Under the pieces are notes generated by a model. That model made no database searches. It was not told the DNA's origin and saw only the letters and a program-made list of their open reading frames with translations. The position numbers and the translations under genes are program-made. Shown piece by piece: positions 52,962 to 63,848 of a stretch of DNA of 64,000 bases (its first letter is position 1; each line of letters starts with the position of its first letter). Source of the stretch: Thiodiazotropha sp040791665 (lineage in GTDB: Bacteria > Pseudomonadota > Gammaproteobacteria > Chromatiales > Chromatiaceae); assembly GCA_040791665.1 (NCBI GenBank), contig JBFNNX010000023.1, positions 310,001 to 374,000 of the forward strand, given 5' to 3'.

Positions 52962-54397
52962 CCGGTTCTTCCGTGCGCAGTATCGACCGGGATAACAACA
53001 AGCACGCTGAACCCCGAATTCCGCTTTTTACCGAACGAAATCGATCCGCCAAGCGCTGTCACGCGCTCCCGCATATTAATGATCCCCATTCCGCTTGACA
53101 TTTCGCTGGAGACTGAATGCGACCAACCTATCCCGTCATCGTCAATAGTCAGCTTGATGGCCCTACCATTTGCACCCTGCGTATCTTCTTTGGAGGCCGG
53201 ACCAATGTGCAACCATACGTGTTTGGCATTAGCATGTTTTGCAACATTGGTGAGGCCTTCCTGAACGATGCGAAAGATATGGATCGCGACGGCGTCAGAT
53301 AGCAGGTCGATATCCTGCGACACATCAAGCTCGATTTTTATCTTGTTGTTGATGCCCCAGACAACTGTCAACTGTCTGAGACATTCAGCCAAACCAAATT
53401 TTTCAAGGTCCGCTGGTTTCAAGTGAAACAACGTTTCGCGCAACGACTTCATCATGTTTGTTGAGATTTGAGCGAGGCTTTCCGCTTCAGCTCGAAGGGC
53501 GGGATTGCCCCGCTCCGTTTCTTTCTTGATGGAGGCTGCGAGCGCAGAAATGGCAGTGAGATTTTGGGCAAACTCGTCATGCAGTTCGCGGGCCAGGTGG
53601 CGTCGTTCGTTCTCTTGCGCATTCATAAGTCGTCTCAATAGCTCGGAGTGTTGCAATAAAGTGCTCTCGATTCTTTCGGCAAGCTGATTGGATACTTCGC
53701 TGATTAGATGCAGCTCAGACAGGCGAAATACCGGGAGGCGGTAGCTGAACTCGCCGGCGGAGAGCCGGTTCAGACCCGAGACCAAGTCTCCTATGGGTGC
53801 AAGCGCGCGTGAGATAACAACATACACCAGGATGCTGAAAACCAGTATTGTCAGTCCGGTAAAAACGAACAGATATTTCATCTCGCGCCACGTTTGATTC
53901 ATGATGAACTCAGCGTCAGACGAGACGACGATGGTCCCATAACTTGTACCGTTGTATGAGACGATGCGCTTGGCCGAATCGTCGGAAACAAAGAGCAACT
54001 TTAATAGCGCGGAAAACCACACCGGAGCCGCCATGTTAGATATGTCGGAGCCAACGCAACTGCTACTCCGCATCTTCTCCTGCTCATCGAAAAAGCGTGC
54101 ACACTGACCGCTCGACAGCGCGTTGTCGACGATGGGTTCCAGATCAGGAAAGCGCTTCGCAGTATCAGAGCCCGTATCGATACGGAGCAGTTGATGGCTC
54201 AGGTGACGCGCCATGAGATCAGCCGTCGTTTCAGCCTGTGTCTTCTGGGTTCGCCGTGTCTCTAGAGACGCAATCGACATAACGATTATTAAACAGAAGA
54301 CAGCCGCAAGCATAACCCACAGGACCAGTGACGTCTTCAAATCAATGGAGCGATGGAGCGGTGTGGGAGAATTCACCAATTTCGGATCGTTCCGCAT
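52958..54397 (-). CDS. Sensor histidine kinase (HisKA_3, NarX/UhpB class)
   Basis: 479 residues. First membrane segment near TSLVLWVMLAAVFCLIIVMS, second near YLFVFTGLTILVFSILVYVV, with a periplasmic domain between containing two Cys (CARFFDEQEKMRSSSC). Then HAMP (RALAPIGDLVSGLNRLSAGE), HisKA_3 with phospho-His in ARELHDEFAQNLTAI, and a HATPase domain (IDDDGIGW). Signal unknown. Confidence 0.92.
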   Translation of the reverse strand: MRNDPKLVNSPTPLHRSIDLKTSLVLWVMLAAVFCLIIVMSIASLETRRTQKTQAETTADLMARHLSHQLLRIDTGSDTAKRFPDLEPIVDNALSSGQCARFFDEQEKMRSSSCVGSDISNMAAPVWFSALLKLLFVSDDSAKRIVSYNGTSYGTIVVSSDAEFIMNQTWREMKYLFVFTGLTILVFSILVYVVISRALAPIGDLVSGLNRLSAGEFSYRLPVFRLSELHLISEVSNQLAERIESTLLQHSELLRRLMNAQENERRHLARELHDEFAQNLTAISALAASIKKETERGNPALRAEAESLAQISTNMMKSLRETLFHLKPADLEKFGLAECLRQLTVVWGINNKIKIELDVSQDIDLLSDAVAIHIFRIVQEGLTNVAKHANAKHVWLHIGPASKEDTQGANGRAIKLTIDDDGIGWSHSVSSEMSSGMGIINMRERVTALGGSISFGKKRNSGFSVLVVIPVDTAHGRTG

Positions 54398-54780
54398 AAT
54401 CGTAAAGTCATTAGATCGGCTTGTACGACAAAAAATAGCACAGGTACGTCGGGCAATTTGCCCAACGATATTCAGGCAAAGGACTGTTCCCCTATTCTTC
54501 GTGCTCTCCTAACATACATACCATGGAAACTTGAAGAAAAGAGGAGGCAGCGCCTTGAAAATCTTTGAAGCCATATTCTCGTTGAGCCGATCCGGACCAT
54601 CCAATATTACCTGCCTGTCATAAATTCAAATGTATTCCTTTCTACTGTTGCTCATTGTACGCTGTGTCTCAGCCGGCCTGAAAGACCGATAATTTGCTCA
54701 GTAATCAGCAGGTACAGCCCAATCGTCCAAGCACACATGCCATGACAAGTACGGAGCTTGGCACCAAGAGGAGTGACGAC

Positions 54781-55791
54781 ATGTTGACCAGTGGCAGACG
54801 AATCTTCATCAGGCAGATAATCACTTCCGTTGGCGTTTTCTTAACCTTGTTCATGTCTGGTGTACTGGTGTCGGCAAATGCGGAACCAAGCCCGATACAC
54901 ATAGCGTTCTTACATGTTGAATTTCTCAATAATAATGCCGAGTACGAACCAACGTCGGTAGCCGAGGTGGAAAGAATGGAGAAGTTAACCCAAGAAATCA
55001 AGGCACTGCTGTCGGAGTCGGGACGATACAAATTTGTGCCTGTCCCGGACTCATTTCAAAAAAAGATTGCGGAAGGACAGGCTCTGGGAAAATGTGCCGG
55101 TTGCGAATTCGCATACGGTCGTCAGCTTGGTGCTGAGCAAGTTGCCTGGATCAGGGTTCAAAAAGTGTCTAATTTAATCTCGAACATCAATTTATACGTT
55201 TCAGACGTACAGGCCAAAAGGCTTATCTTCGGGAAAAGCGCCGACATGCGAGGAAACACAGATCAGACCTGGCTTCGCAGTCTTCGTTGGATTGTAAAAA
55301 ACTACCTCTTGGTGGAATTGGTTAGAAAACAAGCGGCCAAGCCAAGTCCCTTAAAGATTGCGGTTTTTGATTTTGTACTCATTGACCTAAGCGCTGGCGA
55401 TGGGATTATCGCCAAAGATGCGATCGACGCCGAGAACTTGAAATTATCGATGGAAAAGGCGCGCAGCATGCTTGCGGCTTCGGGGCACTACAGCATCATC
55501 GACACCGGCAGTACAGTCAATGAAGTCGCTGCGGCCGGTGGAATCCAACACTGCAATGGATGCGAAGGCCAATTAGCCAAACGGCTTGGTGCCGATCAGT
55601 CGTTGATCGGAATCATCACCAGGATAAACCGGACAGAATACACCCTTCAGATTCTTGTTCGGGACACCCGGACTGGAGCTGTCGTTTCTAACGATTTCAC
55701 TGGGCTCAGAATGGGAGCGAACTACGCTTGGCCTCGCGGCGTCAAATGGCTGATGAAGAACAAGGTTCTATCGGCGCAGCACCTTGAATAG
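54781..55791 (+). CDS. Exported protein with two DUF2380 repeats
   Basis: 336 residues from the ATG at 54781 with AAGAGGAG before. Signal peptide to about residue 34. Two copies of a domain: about 38-178 (IHIAFLHVEFL, then CAGCE at 105-109) and 191-330 (LKIAVFDFVLID, then CNGCE at 258-262). Each has GRQLGAEQVAWI / KRLGADQSLIGI and ends WLRSLRWIVKN / WPRGVKWLMKN. DUF2380 proteins are predicted secreted, function unknown. Divergent from the two-component system. Confidence 0.85.
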   Translation: MLTSGRRIFIRQIITSVGVFLTLFMSGVLVSANAEPSPIHIAFLHVEFLNNNAEYEPTSVAEVERMEKLTQEIKALLSESGRYKFVPVPDSFQKKIAEGQALGKCAGCEFAYGRQLGAEQVAWIRVQKVSNLISNINLYVSDVQAKRLIFGKSADMRGNTDQTWLRSLRWIVKNYLLVELVRKQAAKPSPLKIAVFDFVLIDLSAGDGIIAKDAIDAENLKLSMEKARSMLAASGHYSIIDTGSTVNEVAAAGGIQHCNGCEGQLAKRLGADQSLIGIITRINRTEYTLQILVRDTRTGAVVSNDFTGLRMGANYAWPRGVKWLMKNKVLSAQHLE

Positions 55792-56454
<663 letters not shown>

Positions 56455-56750
56455 TGATCGGGCTGTTGCTCACCGGCGGCTAGATAAGGCCAGGTGGAAC
56501 TGGCCGGTGCTGTGAGTCTGTTGATTATAAATTCAGTTAATTGTCTAAAATCAATGCCTCAGCTGTCAAAATAGGTTACCAAGAGACACTCATGCTTCTC
56601 GTGAACTGCCTCATTCTATACTAAATGGGCTAGAGTTAAGTACTAAGCGTCCCATTCAGCGGCCGATTCAGTGATTAAAATTTACTAACTATGGAGTCAA
56701 GGATCATTCCGGTAGTCATAATAATAAATAATAACCAGCCATTGAGATAG

Positions 56751-58178
56751 ATGCTGCCAATACAACGAACCCTGCTGGTCTCTCTATGTCTGCTTGCCCT
56801 TGTTATATCCTTGGGCAGTTGCAGCATCCCACCCCCCCTCGTGGAGCGTATCAAAGCGTCCGGTGAGCTCATCGTCGCCACCCGGAACAGCGGCACGACC
56901 TTCTATGAAGGCTCCGAAGGTTTGACCGGATTTGAATATGAACTGGTGCAACTCTTTTCTCAGGAGTTGGGAGTAAAGGCCCACTTCATTATTCCCAAGC
57001 ACTTCGACGATCTGCTTCCCACCGTAATCAATGGCAGCGCCCATCTCGCCGCAGCCGGGCTGACCGTCACTCCGGAGAGGGAAGCGGAAATCCGCTTTGG
57101 TCCCTCATACCAGGAAATCACCCAGCAGGTGGTCTATCGCGTAGGCGAGAAGCGTCCACGAAAAGTCGAAGACCTGATCGGAAAGAACCTACATGTCCTC
57201 GCCGGCAGCAGTCACGAAGAGGAGTTGCTGCGGCTGAAAGAGGAGACCCACCCGGAACTGGAATGGGTCAGTCACACAGATCTGGAGAGTGCTGAATTGA
57301 TGCAGATGGTGCAGGAGAACAAAATCGACTTCACCATCGCAGACTCCAATGAATTTGCCGTAACCCGGCGTTTCATGCCCTATCTCAAGGTCGGGTTCGA
57401 CCTGACTGCGCCACAACCCCTGGCATGGGCGATGGCCCATGCCGAGGACGCCAGCCTGTTTGAAGCGATGGTGGCGTTTTTCAACCGCATCCGTGAAGAC
57501 GGCACCCTGGCCCAACTGATAGAGCGCCACTACGGACACATCGGCCGACTCAACTTCGTCGAACTACGCACCTTCGTCAAGCACATAAACGATCGACTAC
57601 CGAAATATCAGAACTATTTCGAGGAAGCGGCAAAGGAAACCGGTATCGATTGGCGCATGCTGGCCGCTATCGGTTATCAGGAATCGCACTGGAACCCGAA
57701 GGCGAAATCACCCACGGGTGTGAGAGGGATCATGATGCTAACCCAGGCCACCGCCAAGCAGATGAAAATCGAGAGCCGACTCGACCCCGAACAGAGCATT
57801 ATCGGTGGGGCGAATTATCTGCGTTTTATCGAAAAACTATTGCCGGAGAGGATTAGCGAGCCCGACCGGTTATGGCTGACCCTGGCCGGCTATAATGTGG
57901 GTTTCGGTCACCTGGAGGATGCACGGATCCTGACCGAGCATCTGGGTGACGACCCCGATAAATGGGCCGATGTAAAGAAACACCTTCCTAAACTGAGTCT
58001 CAAGAAATGGTACACCAGTCTTAAACGGGGCTATGCCCGCGGCAAGGAACCGGTCAACTATGTGGACAATATCCGCGCCTACTATGAGCTGCTGAAATGG
58101 CAACTGCGGCAGATGGAGCTGGCAAGACAGGCGGATCAGACGCCGCACGCCCTCTCCATCAACCCCGAGGCGCTATAG
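56751..58178 (+). CDS. mltF: Membrane-bound lytic murein transglycosylase F
   Basis: 475 residues. Lipobox LGSC at 22-25. N-terminal SBP_bac_3-like domain (LIVATRNSGTTFYEGSEGLT) followed by a lytic transglycosylase domain (IGYQESHWNPKAKSPTGVRG with catalytic Glu; AGYNVGFGHLEDAR). It cleaves peptidoglycan glycan strands from the outer membrane. Ends 6 bp inside the pldA 3' end. Confidence 0.94.
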   Translation: MLPIQRTLLVSLCLLALVISLGSCSIPPPLVERIKASGELIVATRNSGTTFYEGSEGLTGFEYELVQLFSQELGVKAHFIIPKHFDDLLPTVINGSAHLAAAGLTVTPEREAEIRFGPSYQEITQQVVYRVGEKRPRKVEDLIGKNLHVLAGSSHEEELLRLKEETHPELEWVSHTDLESAELMQMVQENKIDFTIADSNEFAVTRRFMPYLKVGFDLTAPQPLAWAMAHAEDASLFEAMVAFFNRIREDGTLAQLIERHYGHIGRLNFVELRTFVKHINDRLPKYQNYFEEAAKETGIDWRMLAAIGYQESHWNPKAKSPTGVRGIMMLTQATAKQMKIESRLDPEQSIIGGANYLRFIEKLLPERISEPDRLWLTLAGYNVGFGHLEDARILTEHLGDDPDKWADVKKHLPKLSLKKWYTSLKRGYARGKEPVNYVDNIRAYYELLKWQLRQMELARQADQTPHALSINPEAL

Positions 58179-59192
58179 CCAATCGGTCAGTTGCACACCG
58201 AATCCGAGACGGTGACTCTTGGCGTTATAGTCGATCAGGCTTTCTCCATAGCCGTTGAAGTATTGCAGATAACCTCGCCAACGCCCATGGATGGGAAAGC
58301 TCCAATCAAGCTGCATAGTGTCACGACTGTCACCGTCAAACAAATTTCGCAGCAACAGGCTGAAGGTCTGGTTCTCTCGCTTGTAGATACCCCGCAACTC
58401 ATACCTGCCGAGAAAATCGTCGATATCCGGATTGTCGTCATTATCCTCGGGTATGCGATACCAGGGTTTGAGGCCCAGTAGAAAATTGCCCCTTTCGAAG
58501 AGAAAATTGGCATATGCACGATTCCAGCTGCGGGACAGAAAACCGCCCTGCCCGTTGGACTGATGGACCACGCCATACTGCTGCAACACATTCCTCCAGC
58601 CGAACAACGACCAATCATTGGGAATCACCACAAACAATTCAGGCTCATGCACGGTCTCACGGAAGGGGGATGAGATATCCCGGTTGTATGCCTGCCAGAA
58701 CGAAAGGTTGGTGTAGGCGGCATAGAGATCCGCGCGCGTATCGAACAGAGACTCCGCCACCGGCATCTTGAAACTGAGTTGAAACTTCATCTCCACGCGA
58801 TCGAACTCGGAAGGCGGTACGTTGTATACCTCATAGTTCGGCTTGTCGTTATAGGAGGCAAGCAACAGGTAATTCTGCTTGTGGGGTGAGAGTACGAAGG
58901 GATTTGAACGTGTCTCCTTCTCCGCATGTATACGCCTTTCCACCAATGAAATACTCTGCTCCGTGACCGGAGGTAAAGGCCCATTGCCATTGGCTATGGG
59001 CTGATCGAGGGGTTCCGGACCTTGCAGGCAGAGACGCTTCAATTCAGCGATGCGCATCTCCTGATCCGCAGCCTGCAGCTGCTCCCAGATACAGCGCTCA
59101 TAGTCCGCCAATGGATCGGCTGTGACGCGACACGGCGCCATGATCGCAAACAGAACCATCCATAGGCTGAGAATTCTAAGCTTGGGGTTCAT
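58173..59192 (-). CDS. pldA: Outer-membrane phospholipase A (PldA)
   Basis: 339 residues. Signal peptide to about residue 25. The catalytic His210 and Ser212 lie in VVHQSNGQGGFLSRSWNRAY, the OMPLA signature. C-terminal beta strands end with aromatic LGFGVQLTDWL, as for outer-membrane barrels. It hydrolyses phospholipids in the outer leaflet under stress. Tail-to-tail overlap with mltF. Confidence 0.92.
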   Translation of the reverse strand: MNPKLRILSLWMVLFAIMAPCRVTADPLADYERCIWEQLQAADQEMRIAELKRLCLQGPEPLDQPIANGNGPLPPVTEQSISLVERRIHAEKETRSNPFVLSPHKQNYLLLASYNDKPNYEVYNVPPSEFDRVEMKFQLSFKMPVAESLFDTRADLYAAYTNLSFWQAYNRDISSPFRETVHEPELFVVIPNDWSLFGWRNVLQQYGVVHQSNGQGGFLSRSWNRAYANFLFERGNFLLGLKPWYRIPEDNDDNPDIDDFLGRYELRGIYKRENQTFSLLLRNLFDGDSRDTMQLDWSFPIHGRWRGYLQYFNGYGESLIDYNAKSHRLGFGVQLTDWL

Positions 59193-59198
59193 CGCCTG

Positions 59199-59687
59199 TT
59201 ACTCCCCTTGTTGTTGTGATCTTTTACGTCGAAAGAAATCTTTGAGCAGCTCCGCAGCACGTTGTTGCAGCACTCCCCCCTTCACTGCCACACCATGGTT
59301 GAATCGATGATCCGTCGGCAACAGGTCAAAGACGCTGCCGGCAGCCCCGCCCTTGGGATCGTCGGCGCCGTAGACCACCCTGGCCACCCGGGCATGCACG
59401 ATGGCCCCGGCACACATGGGGCAGGGTTCGAGGGTGACATAGAGGGTGGTTCCCGGCAGTCGATAGTTACCCACCCTGGTGGCGGCATCACGCAGCGCCA
59501 TTATCTCGGCATGCGCGGTTGGGTCCTGTAGTGAAATGGGCCGGTTCCAGCCCTCGCCGATGATGTTGCCGTCCGATACGACCACGGCACCTACCGGCAC
59601 CTCGCCCTGAGATTCCGCCCGTTCCGCCAGCAGCAATGCCTGTCGCATGAACTGTTGATCCCGCAGGTCCGGCGCATCGACTGCCAT
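59199..59687 (-). CDS. tadA: tRNA adenosine(34) deaminase TadA
   Basis: 162 residues from the ATG at 59687 with AGAGG upstream; a start at 59726 is possible but less likely. Zinc site HAEIMALRDAA and PCPMCAGAIVHARV are those of TadA. It makes inosine at position 34 of tRNA-Arg(ACG). It ends 6 bp before the pldA start on the same strand, so the two may be co-transcribed. Confidence 0.95.
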   Translation of the reverse strand: MAVDAPDLRDQQFMRQALLLAERAESQGEVPVGAVVVSDGNIIGEGWNRPISLQDPTAHAEIMALRDAATRVGNYRLPGTTLYVTLEPCPMCAGAIVHARVARVVYGADDPKGGAAGSVFDLLPTDHRFNHGVAVKGGVLQQRAAELLKDFFRRKRSQQQGE

Positions 59688-59726
59688 CAGTCCAACCTCT
59701 TGTCGAGCTGCCTGGTCTACTCCCAC

Positions 59727-60669
59727 TCGACTGCTGATAAGCTTGGTAAATAGAGTAAATGCAGTTGGCTATTTGTAGCGGGCAGAGTGAAAACCATGAA
59801 AAATACCATTATCTATAATTTCTTGAACGAAAAATTCTATTTCTTTGCTGAGCGACTTAACAAGCTGAATTGAAAATCAGATTAATCAAATAAAATGACT
59901 CTTCCCCCGTGGGGCCCCAAACCATCTCTTCGCATCAAAATGCAAGGGTATCACAGACCGCCAAATACCACGAAAGATATCTAACAAAACAGCACTTTAA
60001 CATTTTACAATTCAACCAGATTTCAATCGCTCTCAACCACTGCGTCGCCCACTACTTCAATGCCCATAACATCCAGACACAGGATCACCCTCTCCCATAA
60101 TCACTTATACCCATCATTCAGCCCGGCTTCCTACCGTCACCGGACTCACCAGAACAAAATACTTGGCCCCGTCTCTCTCTGAGAACTCCACGGTCTATCG
60201 AGCTGCGCAAGTCACTTATTCAGGATGATCCGTTCTTGTCAAAGATCGCCTCCACCAGCGCATCATAATCTACATGAGCCAACCGCTACGTTAGTCAATA
60301 CCCTGCATAAGATCAGACCTCTGATCGCAACAAGGTTGGAATCGACCATATCACTTATACTCATAGGTGCACTGAACCTGGTGCAATGGAGATTGTCAGT
60401 ATCAGGGGACAAAACAAAGAATTACCACCATGCATATATTATCTCTATCAGCATGCCCACTTCCCCATGCCCATGATCATGCGCGCTAGAGCCGCCTGAT
60501 ATCCGAATCGCGCATATACGACAAGAAAACCAGTAGCTATGAACTTGCCGCCAATCAATCAGATCTTTCATAACCTTAGCCTTCCGGTGTTGAGGAAAGC
60601 AATCAAGGGAAAGCCGGACTGGTGGCAGTCGCACCGTTCGGGAAGCCGGAATAAAACGAGGATCACCCG
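59727..60669. other. 940-bp gap, with a short decayed frame
   Basis: At 59796-59873 the plus strand reads MKNTIIYNFLNEKFYFF and then stops after 25 codons. This resembles the start of the frame at 63849, so it may be a remnant. The rest has no supported gene; GC-rich dyads near 60580-60660 just before the thioredoxin-like gene were not identified. Confidence 0.45.
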
Positions 60670-61221
60670 ATGAGAACCCTAACGTTTGTTTCATCTCTTT
60701 CTGCCATGCTCCTCATGACTCCGCTGCTTACAGCCGGCACCTATCCAATGGCACCGGTGCTCGACGTGGATGAGTGGATCAATGGTGACGGAGTCACCCT
60801 GGACGACCTCAGAGGTAAAGTAGTGGTCATCGATTTTTTCCAGATGTGGTGTCCGGGGTGCAATAATTTCTCGATCCCGTTAGTGGCACATTGGGAGCAG
60901 CACTTTGCCAAGGAGATTGCCGCGGGCCAACTCGTCATGTTGAGCATACATACAGTTTTCGAAGGCCACGAATACCAGCGTACGGAACGTTTGAAGCCCT
61001 ATTTAAAAAAGAAAGGAATCAAACATCTGGTTGGAGTCGACCGGCATCAAGGCGATGATCCGACCCCGCAAACGATGAAGCTGTTCCGTACCCGCGGGAC
61101 ACCGGAGATGGCTATCTTGGACAAACAGGGGCGTATACGTTTCCAACACTTCGGCGGTTTCGATGTCGAGACGGCAACGGCGTTGATACATAATCTGCTC
61201 CGGGAGCCGGCTGAACAGTAG
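60670..61221 (+). CDS. Thioredoxin-like (TlpA-type) exported protein
   Basis: 183 residues. Signal peptide to about residue 22. Thioredoxin fold: LDDLRGKVVVIDFFQMWCPG, with active site WCPGC, and TRGTPEMAILDKQGRIRFQH (cis-Pro). GAGG lies before the ATG. The redox partner is unknown. WCPGC differs from the CGPC of thioredoxin and is closer to TlpA/ResA-like enzymes that act on cytochrome c maturation or metal sites. Confidence 0.85.
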   Translation: MRTLTFVSSLSAMLLMTPLLTAGTYPMAPVLDVDEWINGDGVTLDDLRGKVVVIDFFQMWCPGCNNFSIPLVAHWEQHFAKEIAAGQLVMLSIHTVFEGHEYQRTERLKPYLKKKGIKHLVGVDRHQGDDPTPQTMKLFRTRGTPEMAILDKQGRIRFQHFGGFDVETATALIHNLLREPAEQ

Positions 61222-61651
61222 TATGACGCCTCGAAGACGACAACATGCCAACCGGATTGAAATCCCATACGACCCCATTCGGTGTGGGAGTGCAAACAGC
61301 AGCTTGCCCACGGCACTATGCACCGACCATGTAGCGGTGCCGACTCTCCCACTCGATAGTGGCCGGGGGCTTGCCGGAGATCAGGACAGATTCCGATAAC
61401 AACAATGCCGTTGATTATTTAATTTGGATTCCCATATAAAAAAATGATTTTTAATGATGTACATGTTAAAGAAAAGCCCCTCTCTTTCTTGGTCATTGAA
61501 ATATCACGGTCTTAAACTATTGTTTAAGACATCTCTCCTCGTCAGCCAAACGGTTGGGGATTTATTTTATCCCTTCATCCGGGGGACATATTAAATGGGC
61601 ATTTCGTTATTCTTCTCCGGCTACGTGTAAATACCAATACGAGTATTTAAG
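61222..61651. other. 430-bp gap without a supported gene
   Basis: A 6-bp hairpin (GCACCG/CGGTGC) lies near 61318-61337. AT-rich promoter-like DNA precedes the next gene. Nothing else is supported. Confidence 0.5.
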
Positions 61652-62035
61652 ATGAATTTGGAAAGAGTAATTTTTGGTTTTTTTATCATTCTTTCATTGA
61701 CCTTTAATTTTGTTTTTGTGGTTGGCAATATCGATAACCCCTCACATCACAACGTATGGATACTCACAATAGCGATCTTGGTAAGCCTTATTGCGACCGG
61801 CTTAAAGCTTGGAGACCGTTCCCAAGTCGGTGCGTTACTTTTGGCAGCAAGTCTAGTGGCGGATCTTCTCCTGATTACAGCGCGAATATTTTGGGTGGTT
61901 TTTGAGAGCGATACAGAGATAGGACCGAGTCCGGAATCTATGGTTATGATAGTTTCACTGGCAAGCGGTGCCCTGTTGGCGAATTTCGTTTCCGTTGTCA
62001 TCCTTATTGGAGACACACTGATGTCACGCCGCTGA
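61652..62035 (+). CDS. Small four-helix membrane protein (DUF6394-like)
   Basis: 127 residues, four predicted membrane segments: IFGFFIILSLTFNFVFVV, IAILVSLIATGLKLG, LLLAASLVADLLLITARIFW, MIVSLASGALLANFVSVVIL. It lies 9 bp before the potassium channel gene, so the two form a unit. It may be a partner of the channel. The family name is from memory and unchecked. Confidence 0.72.
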   Translation: MNLERVIFGFFIILSLTFNFVFVVGNIDNPSHHNVWILTIAILVSLIATGLKLGDRSQVGALLLAASLVADLLLITARIFWVVFESDTEIGPSPESMVMIVSLASGALLANFVSVVILIGDTLMSRR

Positions 62036-62044
62036 GCTTGATCA

Positions 62045-63775
62045 ATGGCTGCAACCTCAGAACTGGATAGGGTGTCCATGCTGGTTCTGCGTTATATGCG
62101 CAGACCGATATTTGTACTTATCCTCGTTTACGCAGTCGGAATAACGGGCATGGCTCTCATTCCCGGAAAATCCGCAGACGGCAATACCGAGTACATGAGT
62201 CTGTTTCATGCGTTCTATTTTTTCACTTATACCGCCACTACTACCGGATTTGGGGAGATCCCTAACGAGTTTACCGATGAACAGCGCCTATGGGCCATAT
62301 TTTGTCTCTACATGGGTGTAATAGCATGGCTCTACGCTATCGGATCTATTATTGGGTTAATAAGGAATACACACTTTGTCCAGGCTTTGAGTGAATATCG
62401 ATTTTCAAACATTGTGAAACAAATATCCGATCCCTTCTTTATCATATGCGGTTTTGGTGATACAGGTAGTCTCTTGGCGCGGGGGCTAAGTGATCATCAT
62501 CTCATTGGTGTAGTAATTGACCGGGATCCTGAACGTATAAAGGCCCTTTCCTTGCGGGATTACAGCATCAAAATGCCTGGTTTGCGCGGTGATTCCAGTG
62601 CGCCTAAACATTTGGTGGACGCCGGTGTAAAGCACCCGCAATGCAAGGCAGTGATCGCTTTAACCGGTGACGAAGAGGTCAACCTCAAAATAGCTGTTAT
62701 GGCCAGATTTATGAACCCGGAAGTTCATATTATCTGTCGCTCAACCTCGACGAAACATGAAGAGCATCTTTCGCCATTGTATAACGTAACCATAATTAAC
62801 CCATTTGAAATTTTTGCTCAACTGCTAAGTATGGCTATCACAGCCCCAAGGCTGCATAATCTTAACAGTTGGCTGGTAAGGGCAAAGGGAGTACAACTCG
62901 GCAAACCCCTAAAGGCTCCCAGCGATAATTGGATATTATGCGGCTATGGGCGCATGGGAAAGTGGCTTCATCAGTACATGAAGCCAAACGGCATTAATCC
63001 CCTTATCATCGACCCAAATGCGGACGAGGCTCCGGATAGCGATTTATTCATTCATGGTCATGCGGACCATGGCACATTGGAGAGGGCCGGGCTGGCCAGA
63101 GCAAGCGGTATTGTCGCGGGCACCGACAATGACTCGGATAACCTGAACATTCTGATGAGTACGCAGGTGGTGAATCCAACCGTGTTTACCATTGTGCGTC
63201 AAAATTATCACGAGAATCAGCTTGCATTTGACGCGGCCCGCGCAGATTTGATCATGCAATCCAGCCTGACTACCGCCCGCCGAATATTAAAATATTTAAT
63301 CTCTCCGCATATTCAGCAATTGGTTGAATATTTATACGAACAGGGAGAACAGCTCACGGAAGAAATCAGTGACAAATTAAACAATATCATCGGAAACGGA
63401 AAACCACACCTCTGGTGTATCACGCTGGATGAGGTGCATGCGCTGGCTGTGATGAATTTATTCAAGCAAGGCCAAAAACCTGTTTTAAGAAATCTTTTAC
63501 ACCACCCCTCTGACAGAAACGAACCCCTTGCATGTCTGCCGTTGGCGATTATCAGGGATGGGCACTCCAGCATGCTGCCAAGCCTCGATGAGACAGTATG
63601 TCAGGAAGACAGGATTCTGTTTTGCGGCACAGAACAGAGTGAGCAGTTACTTAGATCCACATTAAACAACTCGTACACACTTCACTACTTGATGACGGGT
63701 GAGGAAAAGGCCAGGGGATACTTCTTTCGCTGGCTTGAAGGCAAACGAGAGGGAAAACAAAATCGAACCGCATAA
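62045..63775 (+). CDS. Potassium channel with two RCK/TrkA-N domains
   Basis: 576 residues. Two membrane helices flank a pore loop with selectivity filter TTTGFGE (65-71), a variant of TVGYG. Then two nucleotide-binding RCK domains: FFIICGFGDTGSLLARGL (about 131) and WILCGYGRMGKWLHQ (about 299), each with a GxGxxG-like loop. The C-terminal 150 residues may be an extra regulatory domain. Likely gated by nucleotide or ion binding. Co-transcribed with the small membrane protein upstream. Confidence 0.88.
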   Translation: MAATSELDRVSMLVLRYMRRPIFVLILVYAVGITGMALIPGKSADGNTEYMSLFHAFYFFTYTATTTGFGEIPNEFTDEQRLWAIFCLYMGVIAWLYAIGSIIGLIRNTHFVQALSEYRFSNIVKQISDPFFIICGFGDTGSLLARGLSDHHLIGVVIDRDPERIKALSLRDYSIKMPGLRGDSSAPKHLVDAGVKHPQCKAVIALTGDEEVNLKIAVMARFMNPEVHIICRSTSTKHEEHLSPLYNVTIINPFEIFAQLLSMAITAPRLHNLNSWLVRAKGVQLGKPLKAPSDNWILCGYGRMGKWLHQYMKPNGINPLIIDPNADEAPDSDLFIHGHADHGTLERAGLARASGIVAGTDNDSDNLNILMSTQVVNPTVFTIVRQNYHENQLAFDAARADLIMQSSLTTARRILKYLISPHIQQLVEYLYEQGEQLTEEISDKLNNIIGNGKPHLWCITLDEVHALAVMNLFKQGQKPVLRNLLHHPSDRNEPLACLPLAIIRDGHSSMLPSLDETVCQEDRILFCGTEQSEQLLRSTLNNSYTLHYLMTGEEKARGYFFRWLEGKREGKQNRTA

Positions 63776-63848
63776 ACAGAAGTTTCCATCTACTCCCACT
63801 CAATTATAAATAAGCTTTTTTATCTATAATAATTAATGAGTTATTTTC

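Noticed and set aside
60580..60665. Possible riboswitch before the thioredoxin-like gene
   Set aside because: GC-rich paired pieces are present, but they do not match c-di-GMP, cobalamin or glycine riboswitch motifs that I know.
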